Of a stretch of DNA of 64,000 nucleotides, positions 1 through 8,049 are shown piece after piece (position 1 is the stretch's first letter; every line of letters begins with the position of its first letter). The stretch is taken from positions 1 to 64,000 of the forward strand of contig PKUO01000058.1 of the NCBI GenBank assembly GCA_002869585.1, read 5' to 3'. This DNA comes from Sedimenticola sp. (GTDB lineage: Bacteria; Pseudomonadota; Gammaproteobacteria; Chromatiales; Chromatiaceae). The notes under the pieces are model-generated. The model saw only the letters and a list, made by a program, of their open reading frames with translations. It did not search any database and was not told the origin of the DNA. The translations under genes and the position numbers were made by a program.

Positions 1-135
1 CTCAATATTTTAGCGGCAGGGCATGCCGTTTTAGCCTGTGGAGCAGAGGCGTTGGCCGCTGTGATGAAGCAGGAACCCGCTGAAGCGACTCAGGGCAATC
101 TCGCCCTGAGCGCCGTAGGAATCCCCGCTCTTTAG
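1..135 (+). CDS. tnpB: TnpB/OrfB RNA-guided endonuclease, C-terminal 44 residues (5' partial)
   Basis: Frame 1 is open from base 1 to a TAG at 133-135. It encodes a tail beginning LNILAAGHAVLACG and ending in MKQEPAEATQ...VGIPAL. This is the characteristic end of IS605 OrfB/TnpB proteins: the segment after the third RuvC-like motif, followed by the short MKQEP and GIPAL stretches. TnpB proteins are RNA-guided nucleases that promote retention of the element. Only the last 44 codons are visible, so catalytic residues cannot be checked. The end of the gene overlaps the guide-RNA scaffold. No other reading of these bases is as convincing, and the stop sits inside the terminal hairpin as is usual for the family. 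Confidence 0.75.
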   Translation, partial: LNILAAGHAVLACGAEALAAVMKQEPAEATQGNLALSAVGIPAL

Positions 136-152
136 GGCGGGGAGGATGTCAA
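89..152 (+). ncRNA. 3' part of the omega-RNA (reRNA) scaffold overlapping tnpB
   Basis: Two stem-loops are visible. The first pairs 89-96 (CTCAGGGC) with 103-110, loop AATCTC. The second pairs 123-130 (CCCCGCTC) with 135-142, loop TTTA, with one T-G wobble. The run then ends in GAGGATGTCAA at 143-152. In characterised IS605 elements the omega-RNA spans the end of tnpB and the right end, and its guide is the flanking genomic DNA. By that rule the guide here would start near 153 (AGGTGCTTTCC). The structures are seen directly; transcription and the guide boundary are inferred. Confidence 0.5.
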
Positions 153-188
153 AGGTGCTTTCCGGCAGGCTTCATCCGGTGATGGAAA

Positions 189-1163
189 TTAGTACTGGCC
201 TAATGCTGTATTTGCCAGATAGGCCATATAGCCAATATAGCAAGCCAACAAGGTGGCACCCTCAAAGCGGTTAATCCGACCAAACCCCTTAAATCCATAG
301 CCAAAAACGAACAACGACAGAGTCAAGGCAGACATGACCAGTATGTCTCGTGAAAAGACTTCCGGTCCCACGCTCATTGGCTGGATTATTCCGGCGATTC
401 CTACTACGGCCAGGGTATTGAACAGGTTGGAGCCGAGTACATTGCCCAGTGCTATATCGTGTTCTTTTTTGCGAATAGCGATGATCGACGAGGCCAGTTC
501 CGGTAGGGACGTTCCAACCGCTATGATAGTCAGGCCGATGATCAGGTCGCTGACGCCGAAGCCATGTGCTATTTCCACCGCGCCCCAGATCAGGATGCGG
601 GAGCTGATGATCAGCAGCAGCAAACCGATGATCAACCAAGTCATGGCTTGACGAAGCGGCATGGCTTGGTGTTCCAGTTCTTGCTCCATTTCCATGCCCA
701 GAGTGTCGCTCTTTTTCTTTGTACCTTGCCAGATGGTCCAGCCCATCACGCCGCTAAATACGACCAGTAGCACCAAGGCATCCATGCGGGTTATTACACC
801 ATCCCAAAGCTGCCAGGCGGCCAGGCCAGTGATAACGGCGAGGATGGGTAACTCCTTGCGCAGTACCTGTGATTGCACGGCAATGGGACTGATCAGCGCC
901 GTCAGGCCAAGGATAAGGGCGATATTGGTGATGTTTGAGCCGTAAGCGTTGCCCAGGGCGATTTCGGGATTGCCCTGTGATGCCGCAATTGCGGAGACCA
1001 TCATTTCTGGAGCTGATGTCCCGAAGCCAACGATCACCATGCCGATCAACAGTGGAGACATGCCAAAGTGACGTGCTGCGGCAGCGGAGCCTTCTACAAA
1101 GCGGTTGGCGCTCCAGACAAGAAGCGCGAGGCCAACGATGAGTGCGAGAAAAGCGGGAATCAT
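189..1163 (-). CDS. CaCA-family sodium/calcium exchanger, YrbG-like
   Basis: Predicted 324-residue inner-membrane antiporter of the Ca2+/cation antiporter family, exchanging Na+ or K+ and Ca2+. It has two alpha-repeat motifs, GFGTSAPEM near residue 50 and AVGTSLPEL near residue 218, in two halves of about five membrane segments each, separated by a charged cytoplasmic loop (KKKSDTLGMEMEQELEHQ). The ATG at 1163 (MIPAFLAL) was chosen because it matches the N-terminus of YrbG proteins; an upstream extension in the same frame has no membrane-protein character and begins at a non-ATG codon. The gene stands alone between the TnpB end and the efflux operon. The transported ions are not determined by the sequence. 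Confidence 0.85.
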   Translation of the reverse strand: MIPAFLALIVGLALLVWSANRFVEGSAAAARHFGMSPLLIGMVIVGFGTSAPEMMVSAIAASQGNPEIALGNAYGSNITNIALILGLTALISPIAVQSQVLRKELPILAVITGLAAWQLWDGVITRMDALVLLVVFSGVMGWTIWQGTKKKSDTLGMEMEQELEHQAMPLRQAMTWLIIGLLLLIISSRILIWGAVEIAHGFGVSDLIIGLTIIAVGTSLPELASSIIAIRKKEHDIALGNVLGSNLFNTLAVVGIAGIIQPMSVGPEVFSRDILVMSALTLSLFVFGYGFKGFGRINRFEGATLLACYIGYMAYLANTALGQY

Positions 1164-1264
1164 AAAAGCCCTGTATCCAAACAAGTGCGCCATTCTACAC
1201 AATCACCACAGCACAGCGTTACAGCTAAAAGGTATGTGACACAATAATTTGGCAACTTGTTGAT

Positions 1265-4200
1265 CTACTGTGCCTGTTCCTCTTGCTCCAGTGCCTGTTG
1301 GGCCTTGGCATGATCACGGGCCAGCAGCAGATAGAAGGCGGGTAGGACAAATAGCGTGAAAAAGGTGCCAATACCCAGCCCGGTTGTAATAGTAAGGCCG
1401 ATATCAAAGCGGCTTACTGCACCCGGTCCACTGGCGGTTAGCAGAGGTAGCATTGCCACGATCAGGGCTACCGCCGTCATTAGAATGGGGCGCAGACGTA
1501 TGGTGGCTGCTTTCTCCACCGCCTCCCGTTTGGACAACCCCTCCTTGATCTGCAATTGGTTTGCGAATTCAACAATCAGGATGCCGTTCTTCGCCACTAC
1601 ACCGATCAGGGTGATGAGCCCAACCTGGGTGTAGATATTTACCGAGGCCATGCCCAGGGTGATGAACACCATCGCCCCTGCGATTGATAGTGGTACCGAA
1701 ATAAGGATGATCAGAGGATCTCGCCAGCTTTCAAACTGAGCGGCCAGTACCAGATAGATCACCAGCAACGACAGGAAAAAGGTAATCACCAGGCCGCTTC
1801 CCTGCTGGGCGTATTGTCGTGAATCACCCGCGTAGTCGTAACTGTAGCCCTTGGGCAGAATCTCCTGGGCCTGGGCTTCCAGAAAGGCCAGCGCATCGCC
1901 CAGTTTTACTCCCGGGAACATCACCCCTTCCACGGTTACCGAGTTGAGCTGCTGAAACTGGGTGCGGGTGGAGGGTTCGACGCTGCTCTCCATGCTGACC
2001 ACATTGGACAGGGGTACAAGATCACCGCTGTTGGCGCGGATGTAGTAATCTTCGAGCATCGCCTCGCTGAGCCGGTACTCCTGTTCCACCTGGGGTATCA
2101 CCTTGTAGCTGCGGCCATCGAGATTGAACCGATTGACATAACCGCCACCGAGCATGGTACCCAAGTTTCGTCCAATCTCCGCCATGCTGATGCCAAGATC
2201 ACCTGCCCGGTCACGGTCAACCAACAGGCGGGTAACGGGGCGGTCCAGACCCACGGATTTTTTCAGAAACATAAAGTTACCGCTGCCCATGCCACGCCCG
2301 ATAATCTGGTCGGCCAATTCAATGATCTCCTCATAGGTGCGGTCACTAGTGATGACAAACTGCACCGGCAGGCCTCCGGCGGAACCCGGCAGGCTCGGTC
2401 TTGGAAAGGCTACACTCTGGAAGCCGGCAACCTTGTCCATGGCGGCCTGGACCTCCGGTTGTACCGACATCTGGGTGCGCTCGCGCTGGTTGATGGAGAT
2501 CATCTTGAAACCGCCAAACACCGTATCCTGGGTTCTGCCGAGGATATAGAAACCATCGTTATACTCAGGGATCTTCTTGAACTCCTCCTGGATTTGTCGG
2601 GCATAGGTGCGGTGATAATCCAGGGTGGCGGTACGCGGGCCGGTAGCCTGGAAGAACAGAATGCCCTGGTCTTCCGTGGGCGCGAGTTCATTCTGGCTGG
2701 TAATGAACATCAGGTAGATGGCAGGCAGGGTGATCAGCGCGAAAATGACACTCACCGACGTTGTCGAGAGTGAGCCGTGGAGCAGTCGCCGGTAGCCCGC
2801 GGAGAGCCAGTTGAAAAATGCCTCGACCCGCTGCTCGAAGCGGCCCTGGCTGCCGTGGGGTTTCAGCACACGTGAAGAGATCACCGGCGAGAGGGTCAGT
2901 GCGACTATGCCGGAAATAACCACCGCACCGGTCAGTGTGAAAGCGAACTCGGTGAACAACGTGCCTACCAACCCGCCCATGAAGCCGATCGGTGCATACA
3001 CAGCCAGCAGGGTAGTGGTCATGGCGATGATCGGCACGGCCATTTCCCGTGCACCATAAATGGCGGCGTGGAATTTCGTCTCACCCTGTTCGATATGGCG
3101 ATGAACATTCTCCACGACGATAATCGCATCATCCACCACCAGGCCGATCGCCAGCACCATGGAAAGCAAGGTGAGCAGATTCAGTGAGTAACCCAGCAGC
3201 AACATCACAAAGGCGCCGCCGATGAGTGACAACGGTACGGCCACCGCCGGTACTGCTGCCGCCCGAAACGAGCCGAGTGTCAGGTAGACCACGAACAGCA
3301 CGATCACCACCGCCTCGATGATGGTGCGGTAGACCTCGTCGATAGAGTCCTGGATGAAGGTGCTGGCATCGTAAGGGATCATCGCCTGCATCCCTTCTGG
3401 CAGTTGTGCGCGGATCTTTGGTATCTCGTCATTGACCCGTCCGGCTACAGTCAGCGGGTTTGAGCCGGGCGCCTGCTCCACGGCAATGAATACCGCCGGG
3501 ATACCGTTATACCAGGCCGTTGAGTCATAATCCTCAGCGCCCAGTTCAGTGCGTGCGATGTCATCCAGGCGCACCAGGGTGCAATTACTGCTGCGTACCA
3601 CCAGGCGTTGAAAATCCTCAGCGCGATTGATGTCGGTGCTGGCGGTTAAATCCACCGCCACGTATTTGCCCTTGGTTGATCCAACTCCGGCCAGATAATT
3701 GTTGGCCCGCAGCACGTCGGCCACATCCTCTGCGGTCACCCCCAGCGCCGCCATGCGGCGAGGGTCGAGCCAGATACGCATGGCGAACTGCTGGCCGAAC
3801 ATGCGTGCCTTGGCTACACCGGGCAACGCCTGCAGCTGCGGCTGCACCACCCGAAGCACATAGTCCGCAAGCTGTACCCGGGAGATATCCTGGCTGTAGA
3901 AGGCTACATACATCAGCGCCGTGGAGTCGCCGGTGCTTGACTCGATCACCGGATCCTGGGCATCGGCAGGCAGTACATTTCGCTTACTCGCCACCTTGGC
4001 CTGGATCTCGGCAACGGCTGCATTGGCGTCGTAATTGAGCTCCATATGGATTTCAATGGTGGAGTTGCCCTGGCTACTGGTGGAGAACAGGTAGTCGATG
4101 CCGTTGGCTTCGGCAATGGCCTGTTGCAGCGGGGTGGTGACGAAGCCCTTGACCAGGTCGGAGCTGGCGCCCGGGTAGCTGGTGGTCACCTTGACCACGG

Positions 4201-4327
4201 TGCTGTCGATGACCGGGTACTGGCGCACTTCAAGCATGCCGAGTGAACGCAGACCGACGATCAGGATCAGCAGACTGATCACCGAGGCCAGCACCGGGCG
4301 TTTGATGAAGATATCGGTAAATTTCAT
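1265..4327 (-). CDS. RND efflux pump inner-membrane permease (HAE1/AcrB-type)
   Basis: Predicted 1020-residue proton-driven multidrug exporter. It starts MKFTDIFIKRPVLA, typical of HAE1 permeases, with one helix, a large periplasmic domain, a six-helix bundle, and then a repeat of the same arrangement (second porter domain around residues 540-840, helices to about residue 1000). The acidic relay motif GLVVDDAIIVVENV is present near residue 400, with the Asp pair needed for proton transfer. Its start overlaps the stop of the adaptor gene by four bases (ATGA), so the two are translationally coupled. No outer-membrane channel gene is adjacent, so the pump probably borrows a TolC-like channel. 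The substrate is unknown. Confidence 0.93.
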   Translation of the reverse strand: MKFTDIFIKRPVLASVISLLILIVGLRSLGMLEVRQYPVIDSTVVKVTTSYPGASSDLVKGFVTTPLQQAIAEANGIDYLFSTSSQGNSTIEIHMELNYDANAAVAEIQAKVASKRNVLPADAQDPVIESSTGDSTALMYVAFYSQDISRVQLADYVLRVVQPQLQALPGVAKARMFGQQFAMRIWLDPRRMAALGVTAEDVADVLRANNYLAGVGSTKGKYVAVDLTASTDINRAEDFQRLVVRSSNCTLVRLDDIARTELGAEDYDSTAWYNGIPAVFIAVEQAPGSNPLTVAGRVNDEIPKIRAQLPEGMQAMIPYDASTFIQDSIDEVYRTIIEAVVIVLFVVYLTLGSFRAAAVPAVAVPLSLIGGAFVMLLLGYSLNLLTLLSMVLAIGLVVDDAIIVVENVHRHIEQGETKFHAAIYGAREMAVPIIAMTTTLLAVYAPIGFMGGLVGTLFTEFAFTLTGAVVISGIVALTLSPVISSRVLKPHGSQGRFEQRVEAFFNWLSAGYRRLLHGSLSTTSVSVIFALITLPAIYLMFITSQNELAPTEDQGILFFQATGPRTATLDYHRTYARQIQEEFKKIPEYNDGFYILGRTQDTVFGGFKMISINQRERTQMSVQPEVQAAMDKVAGFQSVAFPRPSLPGSAGGLPVQFVITSDRTYEEIIELADQIIGRGMGSGNFMFLKKSVGLDRPVTRLLVDRDRAGDLGISMAEIGRNLGTMLGGGYVNRFNLDGRSYKVIPQVEQEYRLSEAMLEDYYIRANSGDLVPLSNVVSMESSVEPSTRTQFQQLNSVTVEGVMFPGVKLGDALAFLEAQAQEILPKGYSYDYAGDSRQYAQQGSGLVITFFLSLLVIYLVLAAQFESWRDPLIILISVPLSIAGAMVFITLGMASVNIYTQVGLITLIGVVAKNGILIVEFANQLQIKEGLSKREAVEKAATIRLRPILMTAVALIVAMLPLLTASGPGAVSRFDIGLTITTGLGIGTFFTLFVLPAFYLLLARDHAKAQQALEQEEQAQ

Positions 4328-5427
4328 TGTTCGGCAGCCTTGCCGTTTGCCAACTGCACGGAGTTGTCGATGGTGACTGACTGACCGTCACGCAACTTCA
4401 CCAGTCCGGCGCCTACCACCCGTTCGCCGACTTCCAGCCCCCGGGTGACGACTACCCGGCCTTCACGCACTTCGCCTGTTTCGATCTGTCGCCGTTTAAC
4501 CTGAAGGCCTTCACCTTCAGCTTCAACAATGACATAGGTGAAATTGCCGTAGGTGTTGTAACTGACAGCGGTCTGCGGCACGGTGAGCACGTCCTGCGCG
4601 TCCTGCATCAGGGTCTCGACTTCGGCAAACATGCCGGGTCGCAGGCGGTTGTCACCATTGGGTACAGTGGCCCGGACCTGGATTGAGCGACTGCCTACAT
4701 CAATGCCGGAATCGATCGCGCTGACGCTGCCGCTGAACAGGTTTCCCGGATAGGCTCCAACCCGCAGATGCACCGTTTGTCCAGGCATGATTTTGCTGAA
4801 CTCGCGCTCCGGCAGGGCATAGTCCACATACAGAGGGTCCAGTGCCTGCAGGCTGACAATCGAAGTGCCTACCGGCAGAAACTGCCCCTGATCCACCTGG
4901 CGGATACCGAGGATGCCGCTGAAGGGTGACTTGATCACTTTCTTCTGCACGGTTGCCCGTTGTTGGGTTACTTTGGCCTGTGCGCTGTCGAAGGTGGCCT
5001 TGGCGATATCAAAGTCTGATTTGGAAACGGCCTGTTTTGGTATCAGTTCAGAGGTACGCTGGTACTGCACCTCGGCCAGACGCTGATCGGCCTTGAGTGA
5101 TTCGAGGGTGGCCAGTTCCACCGAGTCCTCGAGCCTGAGCAACACATCACCGGCCTGGACGGGCTGGCCGGATTCAAATGCGATCATACTGACGATGCCG
5201 GGCACCTCGTTGGTGACATCGATGCCACTCTGAGCCCGCAAGCTGCCCACTGAGCGTAACCTGGGCTGCCAGTTCTCCTGCTCTACCATCGCCGATGCGA
5301 TAACGGCCGGTGGACGGGGGGCGGTGAGTTGTGCGTTCATCTGCTGGAACTGCTGGTATTTCCAGTAAGCGACGCCAGCGGCTGCGCCACCAAACAACAG
5401 AAGAACGAGAATCAGACGCTTAATCAT
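4324..5427 (-). CDS. RND efflux periplasmic adaptor (membrane fusion protein)
   Basis: 367-residue HlyD/AcrA-type adaptor. It has a single N-terminal membrane anchor (MIKRLILVLLLFGGAAAG), then a lipoyl half-motif, an alpha-helical hairpin around residues 95-150 (TSELIPKQAVSKSDF), the second lipoyl half (SPFSGILGIRQV), and beta-barrel and membrane-proximal domains. It links the permease to an outer-membrane channel. The start at 5427 is set by the anchor; an upstream extension in this frame is just the tetR gene read in another frame. It overlaps the tetR stop by 8 bases and the permease start by 4 bases, giving a tight tetR-mfp-rnd operon. There is no lipobox cysteine, so it is membrane-anchored rather than a lipoprotein. 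Confidence 0.92.
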   Translation of the reverse strand: MIKRLILVLLLFGGAAAGVAYWKYQQFQQMNAQLTAPRPPAVIASAMVEQENWQPRLRSVGSLRAQSGIDVTNEVPGIVSMIAFESGQPVQAGDVLLRLEDSVELATLESLKADQRLAEVQYQRTSELIPKQAVSKSDFDIAKATFDSAQAKVTQQRATVQKKVIKSPFSGILGIRQVDQGQFLPVGTSIVSLQALDPLYVDYALPEREFSKIMPGQTVHLRVGAYPGNLFSGSVSAIDSGIDVGSRSIQVRATVPNGDNRLRPGMFAEVETLMQDAQDVLTVPQTAVSYNTYGNFTYVIVEAEGEGLQVKRRQIETGEVREGRVVVTRGLEVGERVVGAGLVKLRDGQSVTIDNSVQLANGKAAEQ

Positions 5428-6145
5428 GAACTTTTTCCTGGGATTTTGCGGGTAAAACCGGATTGGCGCAGGCGTCGGAGGGCGTATTGTCGACGGGTCT
5501 GCGCAGACAGCCATGGAACAGAAGATCGGATGCCATTTCCACATAGCGCTGGGGATCGTCGGCAAAGTCCACCAGTGGAAAATGCCGCAGCACATTGCGG
5601 CTCTGAAAGAAAAATACATTGGTGCTGATGATCAGATGCGCCAACAACGACGGGTCAATGTCGGAACGGAATTCGCCACTCTGCTGACCTTCCCGCACGA
5701 TCTCAACCAGTTCAGTGAAGCTGTCAAAGAACACCTGTTCGGCCAGTTCCTTGGCCCCTTCGGGGCTGGATTCCATGATCTCCCGCATAATCAGGCGGGA
5801 GATCTGCTCGCGGCGCAGCAGGATATCCAGGTGGTGGTGTAGAAAAGCCGACAGTTGCCTGGCCACCGATTCTCCCTTGCCGCGCACACGGCACAGCGCT
5901 TCTCTGCTGTCCTGGCAGGCTTCACGCATGACCTCCAGGTAGAGCCCATGTTTGCTGCCGAAATGGTGAAATACATTGGCCTTGCTCACCCCGGCCTGCC
6001 GCGCCACCTCACCCATGGAGGTGGCTTCATAGCCCCTGTTTGCGAACAGCCGGGAGGCAACCTCCAGAATGGCCTGTCCACCGGGAGGTATGTTCGGTAT
6101 GCCTTCAAGAAGATCAGGAGTATGCGCGCTTTTGGCGTATTGCAT
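5420..6145 (-). CDS. TetR/AcrR-family repressor of the efflux operon
   Basis: 241-residue regulator with an N-terminal TetR helix-turn-helix (GYEATSMGEVARQAGVSK then NVFHHFGSKHGLYLEV, about residues 38-75) and an alpha-helical ligand domain of the CerR-like C-terminal type. ATG at 6145 is preferred because AAGGA lies seven bases upstream of it; a GTG 18 bases further up would lie inside the operator palindrome. The last eight bases overlap the adaptor gene, so repressor and pump are one transcript and the repressor should control itself and the pump. The ligand is unknown. The C-terminal tail (about 25 residues) is not conserved-looking. Confidence 0.88.
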   Translation of the reverse strand: MQYAKSAHTPDLLEGIPNIPPGGQAILEVASRLFANRGYEATSMGEVARQAGVSKANVFHHFGSKHGLYLEVMREACQDSREALCRVRGKGESVARQLSAFLHHHLDILLRREQISRLIMREIMESSPEGAKELAEQVFFDSFTELVEIVREGQQSGEFRSDIDPSLLAHLIISTNVFFFQSRNVLRHFPLVDFADDPQRYVEMASDLLFHGCLRRPVDNTPSDACANPVLPAKSQEKVHD

Positions 6146-6159
6146 CAGGAGTTCCTTAC

Positions 6160-6181
6160 GCACTGACCGATCGGTCAGTGC
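6160..6181. promoter_or_regulatory. TetR-type operator, perfect 22-bp palindrome
   Basis: Half-site GCACTGACCGA at 6160-6170 is followed directly by its exact reverse complement at 6171-6181. TGACCGnnCGGTCA-like palindromes are common operators of AcrR/TetR repressors. It lies 15 bases upstream of the tetR ATG, where bound repressor would block transcription start, which fits autoregulation of tetR-mfp-rnd. Confidence 0.75.
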
Positions 6182-6269
6182 TATTTTAGACGCCTATTGG
6201 GATGCCTACAAGGTAAGTATCAGAAATCACAGGTCCCGCAGGTGCAATCACTCGAGGAACACAGATCGT

Positions 6270-7757
6270 CTATCCACTCATGACATGTGAGATTGATTTG
6301 TCCCAGCCCGCCAGTAATTGCTGCCTGAGTCCGGTATTCATGCTTGGTTTGAACAGCGTTTCGCGACGCCAGTGGCTGGCGATATCCTCGAGGGAGCTGA
6401 AAATGCCCTGCTGCAATCCAGCCAGGTAGGCGGCGCCCAGGGCGGTGGTTTCGATAATCTCCGGGCGTTCCACGGGGATATCGATGATGTCCGAGAGGAA
6501 CTGCAACAGCCAGTCGTTGGTCACCATGCCACCGTCCACACGCAAAAAGTCCATGCCGACACCATCCGCAGCCATCGCTCGCACCAGATCCCTGGTCTGG
6601 TAGGCGACTGATTCCAGCGTGGCGCGTACCAGTTCAGCGACACCGGTATCCCGGGTGAGTCCAAACACCGCCCCGCGTGCATGGGGGTCCCAATAGGGGG
6701 CGCCAAGCCCGGTGAAGGCAGGGACCAGATAGACGCCCCGGTTGTCAGCGAGACCTGCGGCCAAAGGTCCGGTCTCTTGCGCTGTAGCTATGATGCCGAT
6801 GCCGTCGCGCAGCCACTGAACCGCCGCTCCCGCAACAAATATCGAACCTTCCAGGGCGTAGCTGACCTCACCACCTATGCGGTAGGCAACGGTAGTCAGT
6901 AATTTATGATTGGAGGTGACGGCTTTGCTTCCGGTATTCAGCACGGCAAAGCAACCGGTGCCGTAGGTGGATTTGACCATGCCCGGTTTGAAACAGGCCT
7001 GTCCGATGGTGGCGGCCTGTTGATCACCGGCTACCCCGGCGATCGGTATGGCAATGCCGGTTACATCCGCATGGGTTGTGCCGTAATCCGCTGCGCAGTC
7101 TTTAACCTCCGGCAGCATGGATTCAGGAATCCGTAACAGAGCCAGCATGTCCGGGTCCCATCGCTGTTGATGGATATTGAACAGTAAGGTGCGGGAGGCG
7201 TTTGTAGCATCGGTCGCATGGACCTTGCCCTGTGTCAGACGCCAAATCAGGAAGCAGTCGGTGGTACCAAAGGCGAGGCGACCCTGGCTGGCAAGGTCTG
7301 CTGCACCCTCCACATGGTCCAGAATCCAGCGGATTTTGGTGCCGGAAAAATAGGGGTCGAGTAATAAACCGGTACTGGACTGAACCTGTTCTTCCTTGCC
7401 TGCCTGTTTCATTTCGGCACAATAATCGGCGGTACGCCGGTCCTGCCAGACAATCGCATTGTAGATCGCCTTGCCGCTCTCCCGGTCCCAGACCACGGTG
7501 GTTTCGCGCTGATTGGTGATGCCGATAGCGGCAATTGTTAGGGCTTCTTTCTGACTCCAGGTAATTGCCTCGCGGCAAACGCTCAGCGTGGTGGACCAGA
7601 TCTCCTCCGGATCGTGTTCCACCCAGCCAGAGGCAGGAAAAATCTGGCGAAATTCCCGCTGAGCCGTGAACACGGGTTGTCCGTTCGTTTTGAACAGAAT
7701 AGCCCGGGAGCTGGTGGTTCCCTGGTCGATACTCAGAATCAGTGGTTTGTCCGTCAT
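6270..7757 (-). CDS. glpK: Glycerol kinase
   Basis: 495 residues (E. coli enzyme about 502). Phosphorylates glycerol with ATP in the cytosol to give sn-glycerol 3-phosphate. The FGGY-kinase start [16 protein letters not shown], the [13 protein letters not shown] substrate region, [12 protein letters not shown] and the C-terminal signature region around [16 protein letters not shown] are all present. It is transcribed divergently from glpV across a 292-bp AT-rich region that contains candidate GlpR half-sites, so kinase and transporter are probably co-regulated. It ends in TAG at a normal family length, which helps argue that TAG is a true stop in this genome. Confidence 0.97.
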   Translation of the reverse strand: MTDKPLILSIDQGTTSSRAILFKTNGQPVFTAQREFRQIFPASGWVEHDPEEIWSTTLSVCREAITWSQKEALTIAAIGITNQRETTVVWDRESGKAIYNAIVWQDRRTADYCAEMKQAGKEEQVQSSTGLLLDPYFSGTKIRWILDHVEGAADLASQGRLAFGTTDCFLIWRLTQGKVHATDATNASRTLLFNIHQQRWDPDMLALLRIPESMLPEVKDCAADYGTTHADVTGIAIPIAGVAGDQQAATIGQACFKPGMVKSTYGTGCFAVLNTGSKAVTSNHKLLTTVAYRIGGEVSYALEGSIFVAGAAVQWLRDGIGIIATAQETGPLAAGLADNRGVYLVPAFTGLGAPYWDPHARGAVFGLTRDTGVAELVRATLESVAYQTRDLVRAMAADGVGMDFLRVDGGMVTNDWLLQFLSDIIDIPVERPEIIETTALGAAYLAGLQQGIFSSLEDIASHWRRETLFKPSMNTGLRQQLLAGWDKSISHVMSG

Positions 7758-7813
7758 TGATGATCTCTCTTTCCGGCTACTGCGAGCAGGCCAGATATCT
7801 ATTTCAGTTTATT

Positions 7814-7819
7814 ATTATA
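7814..7819 (-). promoter_or_regulatory. Probable -10 box of the glpK promoter
   Basis: On the minus strand the sequence reads TATAAT, with a poor -35 (AGCCAA) 17 bases further up. A CGTTTT element, similar to the candidate GlpR half-sites of the glpV side, lies in the spacer. This could start the glpK transcript about 50 bases before its ATG. The weak -35 keeps confidence modest. Confidence 0.35.
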
Positions 7820-7914
7820 TAGCTAAAACGATGCTCTTGGCTTCTGCAGCATGGTGCTTTTCTCACTGGAATTGCACCACCTGCAAATTCGCATTGTACA
7901 TACTATAGATGGTT

Positions 7915-8006
7915 ACGAAAGAATAGTATGTTCGTTTTTCAATAAAAAATGCTCATTTTATGGAAGATTAGCATTGAAACGAAAATATACTGTGCTAATA
8001 TCGAAA
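7915..8006. promoter_or_regulatory. Cluster of candidate GlpR half-sites (CGAAA)
   Basis: CGAAA occurs at 7916-7920, 7980-7984 and 8002-8006, and its complement TTCG at 7931-7934. The last two direct copies are 22 bp apart and bracket the -10 box of the glpV promoter; the first is 64 bp before the second. DeoR-family regulators commonly bind short direct or inverted TTTCG/CGAAA elements, and a deoR-type glpR gene lies in this operon. The repeats are visible; their role is inferred. Confidence 0.45.
7974..8001 (+). promoter_or_regulatory. Sigma-70 promoter of the glpV-glpB operon
   Basis: TTGAAA (7974-7979), 16-bp spacer, TAATAT (7996-8001). Start would be near 8008, giving a leader of about 42 bases with GGAGG ahead of the glpV ATG. 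Candidate GlpR half-sites lie in the spacer and just after the -10 box, positions suited to repression. Confidence 0.6.
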
Positions 8007-8049
8007 GCTCATGGGGCTATATTGCGCCAAAGCGTCGGAGGAAAATTTA

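Larger units (their letters stand above)
1..152 (+). mobile_element. Right end of an IS200/IS605-family (TnpB-type) element, truncated by the window edge
   Basis: The first 152 bases hold the 3' end of a tnpB reading frame followed by GC-rich hairpins and a terminal GGGGAGGATGTCAA, the usual layout of the right end of IS605-type elements, which end in subterminal hairpins and carry no inverted repeats. The left part of the element lies outside the window, so it cannot be said whether a tnpA transposase gene is present or whether the element is intact. The boundary near base 152 is inferred from the conserved end sequence, not from a comparison with an empty site. Confidence 0.7.
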
